Source: an uncultured Roseateles sp.
Lineage (GTDB): Bacteria; Pseudomonadota; Gammaproteobacteria; Burkholderiales; Burkholderiaceae_C
Direction of reading: 5' to 3'
NCBI RefSeq assembly: GCF_963422335.1
Contig: NZ_OY729424.1
Coordinates: forward strand, 6,200,001 to 6,264,000
Length of the DNA stretch: 64,000 nt
Below, one piece after another: positions 40,435 through 48,407 of the stretch; positions within the stretch are counted from its first letter, which is position 1, and every line of letters begins with the position of its first letter. The position numbers and the translations under genes are program-made. Below the pieces are notes generated by a model. That model did no database searches and was not told where the DNA came from. It was given only the letters and a program-made list of their open reading frames with translations.

Positions 40435-41067
40435 ATGATTCGCGTCGCCATCGTTGACGATCACGCCATTGTGCGGGCCGGACTGCGGCAGTACTTTTCC
40501 GAGCAGGTGGATCTGCGCGTCACCGGCGAAGCGGCTTCCGGCCGCGAAGCCATGGAGCTGGTGCGCCAGGGCGATCTGGACGTGATGGTGATGGACCTGT
40601 CCATGCCCGACCAGAGCGGCGTCGATGCACTGCTGGCCATCAAGGCCCGTGCGCCGGAGCTGCCGGTGCTGATACTGAGCGGCTTCTCGGAGACGCACTA
40701 CGCGGTGACCCTGCTGCGCCAGGGCGCCAGCGGCTACCTGAACAAGGAGTGCGACCCCGAGGAAATCGTCAAGGCCATACGCACGGTGGCGCGCGGCCGC
40801 AAGTACATCAGCGCGACCGTGGCCGAGCTGCTGGCCGACGGCCTGGGCGCAGACAGCGAACAACTGCCGCATGAGCAGCTGTCCGAGCGCGAATTCCAGG
40901 TCTTTCTGCGCCTGGCCAAGGGCGAAACCATAGGCCATATGGCCGACGGCATGTCGCTGAGCGTGAAGACCGTCAGCACCTATCGTTCGCGGGTCATGGA
41001 GAAGATGAAGCTGGCCTCGAACAGCGACCTGACCTACTACGCGCTGAAGAACGGGCTGATTCAGTGA
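40435..41067 (+). CDS. LuxR/FixJ-type response regulator
   Basis: A 210-aa NarL-family regulator: receiver domain with D8/D9 and phospho-acceptor D54 (VMDLSMPD), conserved Thr/Ser in LILSGFSE and Lys in YLNKECDPEE, then a GerE HTH (LSEREFQVFLRLAKGETIGH; MSLSVKTVSTYRSRVMEKMK). The ATG at 40435 with AAAAGG upstream puts the first strand at residue 2. Likely activated by the divergent CHASE3 kinase and controlling the neighbouring BON/DUF1328 envelope genes (inference). Confidence 0.94.
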   Translation: MIRVAIVDDHAIVRAGLRQYFSEQVDLRVTGEAASGREAMELVRQGDLDVMVMDLSMPDQSGVDALLAIKARAPELPVLILSGFSETHYAVTLLRQGASGYLNKECDPEEIVKAIRTVARGRKYISATVAELLADGLGADSEQLPHEQLSEREFQVFLRLAKGETIGHMADGMSLSVKTVSTYRSRVMEKMKLASNSDLTYYALKNGLIQ

Positions 41068-41438
41068 GCCGCGAGGCCGGTGCAATAGTCCAGCAGCGCA
41101 TCGATTTCGTGTGACTTGTCAAACACCCGGTCTGCGCCCAGGGCCAGGCAGCGCGATCGCATATCGGGGGTGGCGTAATTGGTCAGCACGACCAGGCAGG
41201 CCTCGGGGCGCAAGGGCCGCAGCTGCTTGAGCACACCCAGCCCGGAGCCCTGGCGCAGGAAGATGTCGATGATGACCAGGTCGTAGACCGCCTCCACCGG
41301 GGTCAGCCAGGCCAGCGCTGAAGCCTCGTCGATGGCACTGCCGACCACGGTCACGGGCGCCATTTCCTCCAGCGCCGCGATCAGATTGTCTCGGATCACG
41401 ACGCTGTCTTCGACGATGTAGGTCTTCAGCAGCGGCAT
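41061..41438 (-). CDS. Single-domain response regulator
   Basis: A 125-aa stand-alone receiver: acid pair E10/D11, phospho-acceptor D58 (LVIIDIFL), Thr86 and K108 (FDKSHEI). No output domain. It converges on the LuxR-type regulator, overlapping its last 7 bases. Such proteins act as phosphate sinks or as connectors in phosphorelays, perhaps with the adjacent kinase. Confidence 0.88.
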   Translation of the reverse strand: MPLLKTYIVEDSVVIRDNLIAALEEMAPVTVVGSAIDEASALAWLTPVEAVYDLVIIDIFLRQGSGLGVLKQLRPLRPEACLVVLTNYATPDMRSRCLALGADRVFDKSHEIDALLDYCTGLAAH

Positions 41439-41548
41439 GGGGAGCTTCTGGCCTGACTGGGCCCACGGCGGGGCGAAAGGGGCGGGCACCGGCGCCCGTT
41501 CAAGACGAGAAGCAGATGCCGCAGTGTAGCGACAAGGCTGAGCGGCTA

Positions 41549-42097
41549 TCACACCCTTTGCAGCCTGCCGTCGCTGACACGCACCCGGTCACCCGCACGA
41601 AAGTCCTGCTGACGCGGCTGCTGGAAGCTGCGCGACTGGCCATTGTCCAGCCTCACCTGCACGCGGTAGCCGACGATCTCGCGCGAGCGGCTCTTTTCAA
41701 CATGGTTGCCGGCCACCGCACCACCCACGGCGCCCAGCACCGTGGCCGCCTTGCGGCCGTCGCCCTTGCCGATCTGGTTGCCGACCACGGCGCCCAGCAC
41801 GCCACCAATCACCGCGCCCTTGCCCGAGGCCTCACCCTTGGATTCGATCGCCTCGACACTGACCACCTCGCCGAGATCGGCGCGCGGTGCAGGCTTGGCC
41901 GCCACGGGCTGGACCACGGCCGCCGTCGTCGCAGGGGCCATCGGCGACTGCGCGGCATTCGTCTGGCCGGGCGGCAAGGCGGCATTGGCCGTGGCGCCAT
42001 CACCGGGACCACAGGCGCTGAGCAGCAGGCCCAGCAACAGGGTGCCGGACAGCATCAGCGGGCGGGGAGAAAAACGGGGGTGGGAAAGGCTTTTCAT
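41549..42097 (-). CDS. Glycine-zipper 2TM outer-membrane lipoprotein (SlyB/PcP-like)
   Basis: A 182-aa lipoprotein: lipobox LLLSACGPG, a Pro/Ala-rich linker, then a glycine zipper AVIGGVLGAVVGNQIGKGDG and TVLGAVGGAVAGNHVEK, ending in a small beta region (YRVQVRLDNGQSRSFQQ). SlyB-like proteins stabilise the outer membrane. Fits the neighbouring group of envelope-stress genes. Confidence 0.88.
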   Translation of the reverse strand: MKSLSHPRFSPRPLMLSGTLLLGLLLSACGPGDGATANAALPPGQTNAAQSPMAPATTAAVVQPVAAKPAPRADLGEVVSVEAIESKGEASGKGAVIGGVLGAVVGNQIGKGDGRKAATVLGAVGGAVAGNHVEKSRSREIVGYRVQVRLDNGQSRSFQQPRQQDFRAGDRVRVSDGRLQRV

Positions 42098-42253
42098 CTC
42101 GGGGTGTCCTGACTTGTGGGGTGACGTGTCGCTTGCGACGACGATACCGCCCCGCCACGGACCGGAACATCAGCGGCCGGCGCTATCCCTTGTGCGCGTT
42201 GTCCTACAAGACGGCCTGACAATGCGCAGGCCATATTCACTTCGGAGCCCACC

Positions 42254-42667
42254 ATGCCCACCCCCGAGCATTTCAATCAGCGCGGCGCCCAGGCCCTGCC
42301 CGGCCATCTGGGCATTGTCATCACCGACGTGCAGCCGGGCCGCGTCAGCGCCACGCTGGACGTCAAACAGCACCTGATGGCGCCCAACGGCTATCTGCAT
42401 GCCGGCAGCGTCGTCACCCTGGCCGACACCGCCTCGGGCTATGGTTGCATCGCCAGCCTGCCCGAGGGGGCCAGCGGCTTCACCACCATCGAGCTGAAGT
42501 CCAACCATCTGGGCACGGCGCTGGACGGCCAGATCGACTGCGTGGCCACCGCCGCACACATCGGCCGGACCACCCAGGTCTGGGACGCCGTCGTCAGCCA
42601 CAAGGGCAAGACGATCGCGCTGTTCCGCTGCACGCAGATGATTCTTTATCCCAAGGCCGGCGCTTGA
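42254..42667 (+). CDS. PaaI-family hotdog thioesterase
   Basis: A 137-aa hotdog-fold acyl-CoA thioesterase. The catalytic region NGYLHAGSVVTLADTASGYG (about residues 44-63) carries the HxGxxxxLADxxxG pattern; FTTIELKSNHLGTALDG is the typical second half. Probably hydrolyses aryl- or short-chain acyl-CoA. Monocistronic or read with aqpZ, 62 bp downstream. Confidence 0.92.
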   Translation: MPTPEHFNQRGAQALPGHLGIVITDVQPGRVSATLDVKQHLMAPNGYLHAGSVVTLADTASGYGCIASLPEGASGFTTIELKSNHLGTALDGQIDCVATAAHIGRTTQVWDAVVSHKGKTIALFRCTQMILYPKAGA

Positions 42668-42729
42668 TGATGGCCACGGCCCTTGGTTAGACTCGCCCAC
42701 TTCAAAACCACGTTATGGGTGAGGGAAAA

Positions 42730-43419
42730 ATGAAACAATACGGCGCGGAATTTCTGGGCACGTTCTGGTTGGTGCTGGGTGGCTGCGGCAGTGCCGTGCT
42801 GGCGGCCGCCTTTCCGGGCGTGGGCATAGGCCTGCATGGGGTGTCGCTGGCCTTCGGCCTGACGGTGCTGACAATGGCCTTTGCCATCGGCCATATCTCG
42901 GGCTGCCACCTGAACCCGGCCGTCTCCATCGGTCTGTGGGCCGGTGGCCGTTTCCCGGCCGCCAAGCTGCTGCCCTATATCGTCGCCCAGGTGGCGGGGG
43001 CAGTTGTTGCCGGTGCCGTGCTGTACGCCATCGCCAGCGGCAAGGCCGGCTTTGACGTCTCGGCCGGTTTCGCCTCCAACGGTTTCGGCGCGCATTCGCC
43101 CGGCGGCTATTCGATGGTCGCAGCCCTGGTCTGCGAGATCGTGATGACGGCCTTCTTCCTGATCATCATCATGGGCGCCACCGACAAGCGCGCACCGGCC
43201 GGCTTTGCACCGATCGCCATCGGCCTGGCCCTGACCCTGATCCACCTGATCAGCATCCCGGTCACCAACACCTCGGTCAATCCGGCGCGCAGCACCGGCG
43301 TGGCGGTGTTCGTCGGCGGCTGGGCCGTCGAGCAGCTGTGGCTGTTCTGGGTTGCCCCCATCGTTGGCGCGGTGCTGGGCGCCACCATCTATCGCGGCAT
43401 TGCCAGCGAAGAAAGCTGA
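42730..43419 (+). CDS. aqpZ: Aquaporin Z
   Basis: Water channel, inner membrane, 229 aa, six TM segments. Both NPA boxes are present: SGCHLNPAVSIGL (first, about residue 63) and TSVNPARSTGVAVF (second, about residue 184), with the selectivity Arg directly after the second NPA. The ATG at 42730 with GAGGG upstream is preferred over a start 15 bases earlier. Confidence 0.96.
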   Translation: MKQYGAEFLGTFWLVLGGCGSAVLAAAFPGVGIGLHGVSLAFGLTVLTMAFAIGHISGCHLNPAVSIGLWAGGRFPAAKLLPYIVAQVAGAVVAGAVLYAIASGKAGFDVSAGFASNGFGAHSPGGYSMVAALVCEIVMTAFFLIIIMGATDKRAPAGFAPIAIGLALTLIHLISIPVTNTSVNPARSTGVAVFVGGWAVEQLWLFWVAPIVGAVLGATIYRGIASEES

Positions 43420-43426
43420 TCTCCCG

Positions 43427-43888
43427 ATGAACAAGCAGCTCTGCATCATGGCCCTGCTGGGCCTTTTCACCACCGGCAGCTGGGCTCAGGCCAGCGCACC
43501 GGCGGCCACCCCACCGTCCGCGGCCGCCGCGGCGGCGGCCAAGGAGCCCGGCGCCGTGGTCAGCGAGACCGGCATGGTCTATCGTTCCTTGCGCGAGGGC
43601 ACGGGCGCCAGCCCGCTGGCCACCGACAACGTCAAGGTGCATTACCGCGGCACGCTGCCCGATGGCACCGAGTTCGACAGCTCCTACAAGCGCGGCGAGC
43701 CGGCGAGCTTTCCGCTGAACCGCGTCATCAAGTGCTGGACCGAAGGCGTGCAGCGCATCAAGGTCGGTGGCAAGGCCAAGCTGACCTGCCCGCCCAACAT
43801 CGCCTACGGCCCGCGTGCCGTTGGCGGCGTGATTCCGGCCAATGCAACGCTGGTGTTCGAGGTCGAGCTGCTGGAAATACGGCACTGA
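43427..43888 (+). CDS. FKBP-type peptidyl-prolyl cis-trans isomerase, exported
   Basis: A 153-aa folding catalyst. Signal peptide residues 1-20 (cleavage after SWA), an Ala/Pro linker, then one FKBP domain: VKVHYRGTLPDGTEFDSSYK, FPLNRVIKCWTEGVQRIKVG and IAYGPRAVGGVIPANATLVF. Periplasmic, FkpA-like but with no N-terminal dimerisation domain. 7 bp after aqpZ. Confidence 0.93.
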   Translation: MNKQLCIMALLGLFTTGSWAQASAPAATPPSAAAAAAAKEPGAVVSETGMVYRSLREGTGASPLATDNVKVHYRGTLPDGTEFDSSYKRGEPASFPLNRVIKCWTEGVQRIKVGGKAKLTCPPNIAYGPRAVGGVIPANATLVFEVELLEIRH

Positions 43889-43892
43889 TGGC

Positions 43893-43951
43893 GGCAAATC
43901 CGGCCATGTCCGGATTTGCCTGCAAGCTGTCCCTGGCCGAGGCGACCAGGG
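43893..43951. repeat. Two consecutive hairpins after the FKBP gene
   Basis: First: GGCAAATCCGG (43893-43903), loop CCATGT, CCGGATTTGCC (43910-43920), a perfect 11-bp stem 4 bases after the FKBP stop. Second: CCCTGG (43931-43936) and CCAGGG (43946-43951). No T-run follows either, so they may protect the mRNA 3' end or act as a bidirectional stop without U-tract. Confidence 0.5.
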
Positions 43952-43997
43952 CGGCCTGATTGCCCATGATGGAGGCTTCTCTCAACAGGAGCCCAAC

Positions 43998-44555
43998 ATG
44001 CGCACCGCCCTTGTCCTGATCGACGTTCAGCAATCCTTCGCCCAGCGCCCCTACTGGTCGCCCACCGACGTCCCCGCCTTCCTGGAACGCAGCAATGCGC
44101 TGGTCAAGGGCTTCGCGGCCCGCGGCCTGCCCATCGTGCGCGTGATGCATGTGGACCCGCTGCCGGCCGGTAATGCCTTCTCGCTGGAGTCGGGCTTTGT
44201 GCGTCCGCTGGACGGCCTGGTCGATTTCACCCCGGCGCTGGAGATAGCGAAACACCGTCACAGCGCCCTGGTCGGCACCGGCCTGAGCATCTGGCTGCAC
44301 CAGCAGGGCATCACCCGCCTGGTAATCGCCGGCATACGCACCGAGCAGTGCTGCGAGACCACCACCCGCCACGCCAGCGACGCGGGCTGGGAGGTGGACT
44401 ATGTGACTGAGGCAACGCTGACCTTCGACATGGTGCAACCCGATGGCCAGCCGCTGACGGCAGCACAGATCAAGGCCCGCACCGAGACGGTGTTGAGCGG
44501 CCGCTTCGCGACGATCTGCACGGTCGAGCAGGCGCTGGAGCGTGCTGCAGCTTGA
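43998..44555 (+). CDS. Isochorismatase-family cysteine hydrolase
   Basis: A 185-aa cysteine hydrolase (nicotinamidase/isochorismatase fold). Catalytic triad candidates: Asp in LVLIDVQQSFA (D9), Lys in EIAKHRHSAL and the nucleophile Cys in IRTEQCCETTTRHA. AGGAG precedes the ATG by 7 bases. Followed closely by a GlxA-type regulator, which may control it. Substrate unknown. Confidence 0.9.
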   Translation: MRTALVLIDVQQSFAQRPYWSPTDVPAFLERSNALVKGFAARGLPIVRVMHVDPLPAGNAFSLESGFVRPLDGLVDFTPALEIAKHRHSALVGTGLSIWLHQQGITRLVIAGIRTEQCCETTTRHASDAGWEVDYVTEATLTFDMVQPDGQPLTAAQIKARTETVLSGRFATICTVEQALERAAA

Positions 44556-44583
44556 ATCCGGCCTGAAGCAGAATAACGCTACC

Positions 44584-45546
44584 ATGATTGATCTGCTGTT
44601 TCTCGTGCTGCCCGACAGCCTGCTGCTGGACCTGGCCGGCCCGGCCGAGGCCTTTCGCCTGGCCAATCGGCACCTGGAACAGCGCGGCAGGCGGGCCGCC
44701 TTCAGGCTGCGCTACCTGAGTCCGGCGCCGCAGGCCCTCTCATCGGTGGGCCTGATGCTGAGCGGGCTGGAAGCATTGCCCGGGCAGTTGCCCGCCACCA
44801 GCTGGACGGTGCTGCTGGGACAGCCCGGCCAGCTCAGCGAGCACCGGCGCAGGCTGGCCAGCCCGGACTGGCAGGTGGTGCGGCACTGGCTGAGCCAGCA
44901 GGTCGCACCCCGGCTGCTCGAGGCCGATTCGCCCCATCGCCTGATCAGCGTCTGTGCCGGCGCCCTGCTCGCGGCCGATGCCGGCCTCCTGACGCGGCGC
45001 CGATGCACCACCCATCACGAGATGCTGGCCACCCTGCAAGACCTGGCCCCGGCGGCCGAGGTCGTCAACAACCGCGTGTTCGTGATCGACGGGCCGGTGG
45101 CCAGCAGCGCAGGCGTCACCGCCGGCATCGATCTGGCCCTGCACCTGATCGCCGGGGAATGCGGCGAGGACATCACCGCCGCGGTGGCCCAGGACATGGT
45201 GGTCTATCTGCGCCGTGGCCCGCGCGACCCCGAGCTGTCGCCACTGCTGCAGCACCGCAACCATCTGCATCCGGCCCTGCACAGGGTGCAGGACGCCATC
45301 AGCCGTCAACCGGCCGAGGACTGGTCGCTGCAACGCATGGCCGCCCAGGGGGCCGTCACGCCACGCCATCTGAGCCGGCTGTTCGCCACCCATGCCCAGG
45401 TCACGCCGCTGCGCTATCTGCAGAACATACGGTTGGAGCATGCACGCCAGGCGCTGGCCCACGGCGCCTCGGTCACCCGGGCGGCGCTGGAGGCAGGCTT
45501 CAGCTCCGACCAGCAGATGCGGCGGGCCTCAGCTAGAGCTGCTTAG
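44584..45546 (+). CDS. GlxA-type AraC regulator with DJ-1/PfpI domain, short C-terminus
   Basis: A 320-aa regulator: N-terminal class-I-glutamine-amidotransferase-like (DJ-1/PfpI) domain with the nucleophile-elbow region LISVCAGALLAADAGLLTRR, then an AraC HTH pair (SLQRMAAQGAVTPRHLSRLF; RAALEAGFSSDQQMRRA). The protein stops at RRASARAA, roughly 15-20 residues before the usual AraC end (a W-R-x-x-F-G-x-x-P-like segment), and its last 14 bases overlap the converging ypfJ-like gene. Start at 44584; regulates perhaps the isochorismatase-family gene just upstream. Confidence 0.85.
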   Translation: MIDLLFLVLPDSLLLDLAGPAEAFRLANRHLEQRGRRAAFRLRYLSPAPQALSSVGLMLSGLEALPGQLPATSWTVLLGQPGQLSEHRRRLASPDWQVVRHWLSQQVAPRLLEADSPHRLISVCAGALLAADAGLLTRRRCTTHHEMLATLQDLAPAAEVVNNRVFVIDGPVASSAGVTAGIDLALHLIAGECGEDITAAVAQDMVVYLRRGPRDPELSPLLQHRNHLHPALHRVQDAISRQPAEDWSLQRMAAQGAVTPRHLSRLFATHAQVTPLRYLQNIRLEHARQALAHGASVTRAALEAGFSSDQQMRRASARAA

Positions 45547-46444
45547 CTTCAAACGTATTGCACTGGGCAATCTGCCCCGTCTTGAGTCCCTGGGTGAACC
45601 AGGCCACGCGCTGGGCACTGCTGCCGTGGGTGAAGCTCTCGGGCACCACCGTGCCCTGGGATTTGCGCTGCAAGGTGTCGTCACCGATCTGGGTGGCGGC
45701 GTTCAGCGCCTCCTCGACATCGCCCTGCTCCAGAATCTGCCGCGCCGCCTGGGCGTGAAAGGCCCAGACGCCGGCAAAGCAGTCGGCCTGCAGCTCCAGC
45801 CGTACGCTCAGGGCGTTCTGCTTGGCCTGGCTGACGCGGCCGCGCATCGCGTCGACCTTGCCCGAGATGCCCATCAGGTTCTGCACATGGTGGCCGACCT
45901 CGTGGGCGATCACATAGGCCTGGGCAAAGTCGCCGGGCGCACCCAGCCGGGTTTTCATGACCTCGTAAAAGCCCAGGTCGATGTAGACCTTCTGGTCGCC
46001 CGGGCAGTAGAACGGCCCCATCGCCGACTGGCCCTGACCACAGGCGGTAGGTACGCTGCCACGGAACAGCGCCAGCTTGGGGTCGCGGTAGGTGCCGCCG
46101 GCGAGGCGGAATTGTTCGCGCCAGACGTCTTCGGTATCGGCCAGCACGGTGCGCACGAACTGGGTCATGGTGTCGTTGGCGCTGGCTCGCGGCGCCGGCC
46201 TCGGCACCTGCGCAGACTGCCCGGACTGGGTCGTGACACCGCCCTCGACGCCACCCAGCAGATTCAGCACCGTCAGCGGATTGATGCCGAACATCCAGCT
46301 GGCCAGCAGGGCCACGACGATGCCGCCCACGCCCAGCCCTCGCCCGCCGACACTGAAGCCGCCGCCGGCCGAACCGCCGCCCGACCCTTCGCCATCCCGC
46401 ATATCCTCGACGTTGTCGCTCTGGCGATTGCCTTCCCATTTCAT
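45533..46444 (-). CDS. Neutral zinc metallopeptidase, YpfJ family
   Basis: A 303-aa membrane-anchored protein: a Gly/Ser-rich cytoplasmic N-terminus, one TM (about residues 40-58), and a periplasmic peptidase domain with AYVIAHEVGHHVQNLMG (HExxH) and LELQADCFAGVW carrying the third ligand. Typical ending GSSAQRVAWFTQGLKTG. N-terminus KWEGNRQSDNVEDMRDG is family-typical. Confidence 0.93.
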   Translation of the reverse strand: MKWEGNRQSDNVEDMRDGEGSGGGSAGGGFSVGGRGLGVGGIVVALLASWMFGINPLTVLNLLGGVEGGVTTQSGQSAQVPRPAPRASANDTMTQFVRTVLADTEDVWREQFRLAGGTYRDPKLALFRGSVPTACGQGQSAMGPFYCPGDQKVYIDLGFYEVMKTRLGAPGDFAQAYVIAHEVGHHVQNLMGISGKVDAMRGRVSQAKQNALSVRLELQADCFAGVWAFHAQAARQILEQGDVEEALNAATQIGDDTLQRKSQGTVVPESFTHGSSAQRVAWFTQGLKTGQIAQCNTFEAKQL

Positions 46445-46651
46445 GCCCTGCTCCCCGAGTTTGCTCGACGCATGTTAGCGCGCGGCAGGCCCCCCCTGCC
46501 AACCCGGTCACCAGCCGCGAACCGGGGCAACTGCTCAAAATGATAGGCTTGGCCCTTCTCGGCAGGATGCTCTCACTTTGGCAGATGCCGCGTGCGAAGA
46601 TAGCCACCGTTTCGGCATGGGATCCCAAAAAAGCAGGCACGCCGACCACGC

Positions 46652-47869
46652 ATGCATTCGATCACCACCACCCTCGCCTTTGTCATGGTGCAGCAGGGCA
46701 TTTTTGCCCTGGGATGGTTTGCCGCCGGCATCGGCCTGAATCTGGCTCGCAGGGCCAGCATGTACTGGTCGGTGGCGACCCTGGCCACCGCGCTGGGCCT
46801 GGGCCTGATCGCCGCTCGCGGCCAGGTGCCCGATTGGCTGGGCTATCCGCTGGCCGACTGGCTCACCGTGCTGGGCATGGCGCTGATACAGCGCGGGGTG
46901 CAGATCTTCACCCGGGCCCACTCACCGCCCTGGGAATTGCTGGGCCTGCTGCTGGGCACGGGCCTGGTGATGGCCTGGATCGCCGCCGCCGACGGCCACC
47001 TCGCCACCGGGCTGGTGCTGGCCACCTCGGGCGCCGTGGCCTGGACGCTGCTGCGCACCGCCCAGACGCTGTTCTTTTCGCTGCGCCAGGAGTTCGGTAT
47101 CGGGCGTGCGGCCGGCATGAGCCTGCCCTTTGCGTTGATGGGTGTGGCCTTCTGCACCCGTTTCATCGGCGGCATGCTGCGTCCCGACATCGTCGGCCAA
47201 CCGGTCAATGTGGCCGGCGCCTTCAACGAGGCCCTGGTGCTGGGTTTCTTGATGATGGGACTGGTGACGAATCTGAGCCTGTCCTATCTGGTCGTCTCGC
47301 GCATCCTCAGCCAGCTGCAGCGCCTGTCCCTGCACGACAGCCTGACCGGCCTGCTGAACCGGCGAGCCCTGCAGCAGCGGCTGGAGCTGGAGTCGCGCCG
47401 CATGCTGCGCACTCAAGCGGGTTTTGCCGTGATCATGCTGGACATCGACTACTTCAAGCAGCTCAACGACAGCTTCGGCCATGCCGCCGGCGACTTCGCG
47501 CTGGCCGGTCTGGCCGAGGAGTTGCGCGCCGTGTCGCGCGAGATCGACCACGCCGCACGCATGGGCGGTGAGGAGTTCTGTCTGGTGCTGCCGCAGTGCG
47601 ATCTGGACGGCGCACTGCTGGTGGCCGAGCGCCTGCGCGCCCGCATCGCCGCGATGAGCCTGCCCTGGGAGGGCGAGCAGCTGACGCTGACCGTCAGCCT
47701 GGGCGTGGCCGCCACCTCGCCGGACGAGGCCCGGCCCGGTGTCGATGCCGCCGAGGCGGTGCTGCGCCAGGCCGACCGCGCGCTCTACCGCGCCAAGGCG
47801 GCGGGCCGCAACCGGGTCGAGGTGCAACAGCCCCAGGCCGATATCCGGCCCAAGCGTGCCACCGCCTGA
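46652..47869 (+). CDS. Membrane-bound diguanylate cyclase
   Basis: A 405-aa c-di-GMP synthase: about six to seven N-terminal TM segments (residues 1-220) forming an uncharacterised sensor, then a GGDEF domain. The A-site reads MGGEEF (active variant), the substrate motif IDYFKQLNDSFGHAAGD is intact, and an inhibitory I-site is present as REID five residues before GGEEF. Upstream lies 207 bp without genes shared with the divergent ypfJ-like gene. Confidence 0.93.
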   Translation: MHSITTTLAFVMVQQGIFALGWFAAGIGLNLARRASMYWSVATLATALGLGLIAARGQVPDWLGYPLADWLTVLGMALIQRGVQIFTRAHSPPWELLGLLLGTGLVMAWIAAADGHLATGLVLATSGAVAWTLLRTAQTLFFSLRQEFGIGRAAGMSLPFALMGVAFCTRFIGGMLRPDIVGQPVNVAGAFNEALVLGFLMMGLVTNLSLSYLVVSRILSQLQRLSLHDSLTGLLNRRALQQRLELESRRMLRTQAGFAVIMLDIDYFKQLNDSFGHAAGDFALAGLAEELRAVSREIDHAARMGGEEFCLVLPQCDLDGALLVAERLRARIAAMSLPWEGEQLTLTVSLGVAATSPDEARPGVDAAEAVLRQADRALYRAKAAGRNRVEVQQPQADIRPKRATA

Positions 47870-47888
47870 AGAGCAAGGACCCCTGACC

Positions 47889-48407
47889 ATGAAACGCCGC
47901 CACTTTCTCGCCAGCCCAGCCCTGCTGCTGCCCGGCTGGATCCGCGCCGACACCCCCAAGGTGCAAACCCTGGACCAGGCCCTGCTATGGCTGAGCGGCC
48001 TGGAAAATGCCGTCAGCGCCAGGACCACCGGCACCTGGCCGCTGGGCGCCGTGCTGGACCATCTGGCCCAAAGCATCGAGATGAGCCTGCACGGCTATCC
48101 GCAGCCCAACAGCGCGCTGTTTCAGCACACTGCCGGTGCTGCGGCCTTTGCCGTCTTCAAGTGGCGCGGCAAGATGAGCCACCGGCTCGACGAGCCGATT
48201 CCCGGTGCGCCGCCATTGCCCATGCAGGGCGACTGGAAGATCGGTGCCGAACGGCTGCGTCGGGCCATCAACGGCTTTGAGGCCCACACCGGCCCGCTGA
48301 AACCGCACTTTGCCTATGGCGCCTTGAGCAAGGCCGACTTTGCCGCCGCCCACAGCATGCACATTGCCAACCACCAGGACGAGGTGGTCGTTCAGCTCAA
48401 GGCTTGA
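47889..48407 (+). CDS. DUF1569 family exported protein
   Basis: A 172-aa protein with a twin-arginine-like signal (KRRHFLASPALLLPGWIRAD). The mature part resembles the DUF1569/DinB-like four-helix family: WPLGAVLDHLAQSIEMSLHG and the C-terminal HSMHIANHQDEVV His positions fit a metal-binding helical bundle. 19 bp after the diguanylate cyclase; its last 11 bases overlap the converging haem peroxidase gene. Confidence 0.82.
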   Translation: MKRRHFLASPALLLPGWIRADTPKVQTLDQALLWLSGLENAVSARTTGTWPLGAVLDHLAQSIEMSLHGYPQPNSALFQHTAGAAAFAVFKWRGKMSHRLDEPIPGAPPLPMQGDWKIGAERLRRAINGFEAHTGPLKPHFAYGALSKADFAAAHSMHIANHQDEVVVQLKA

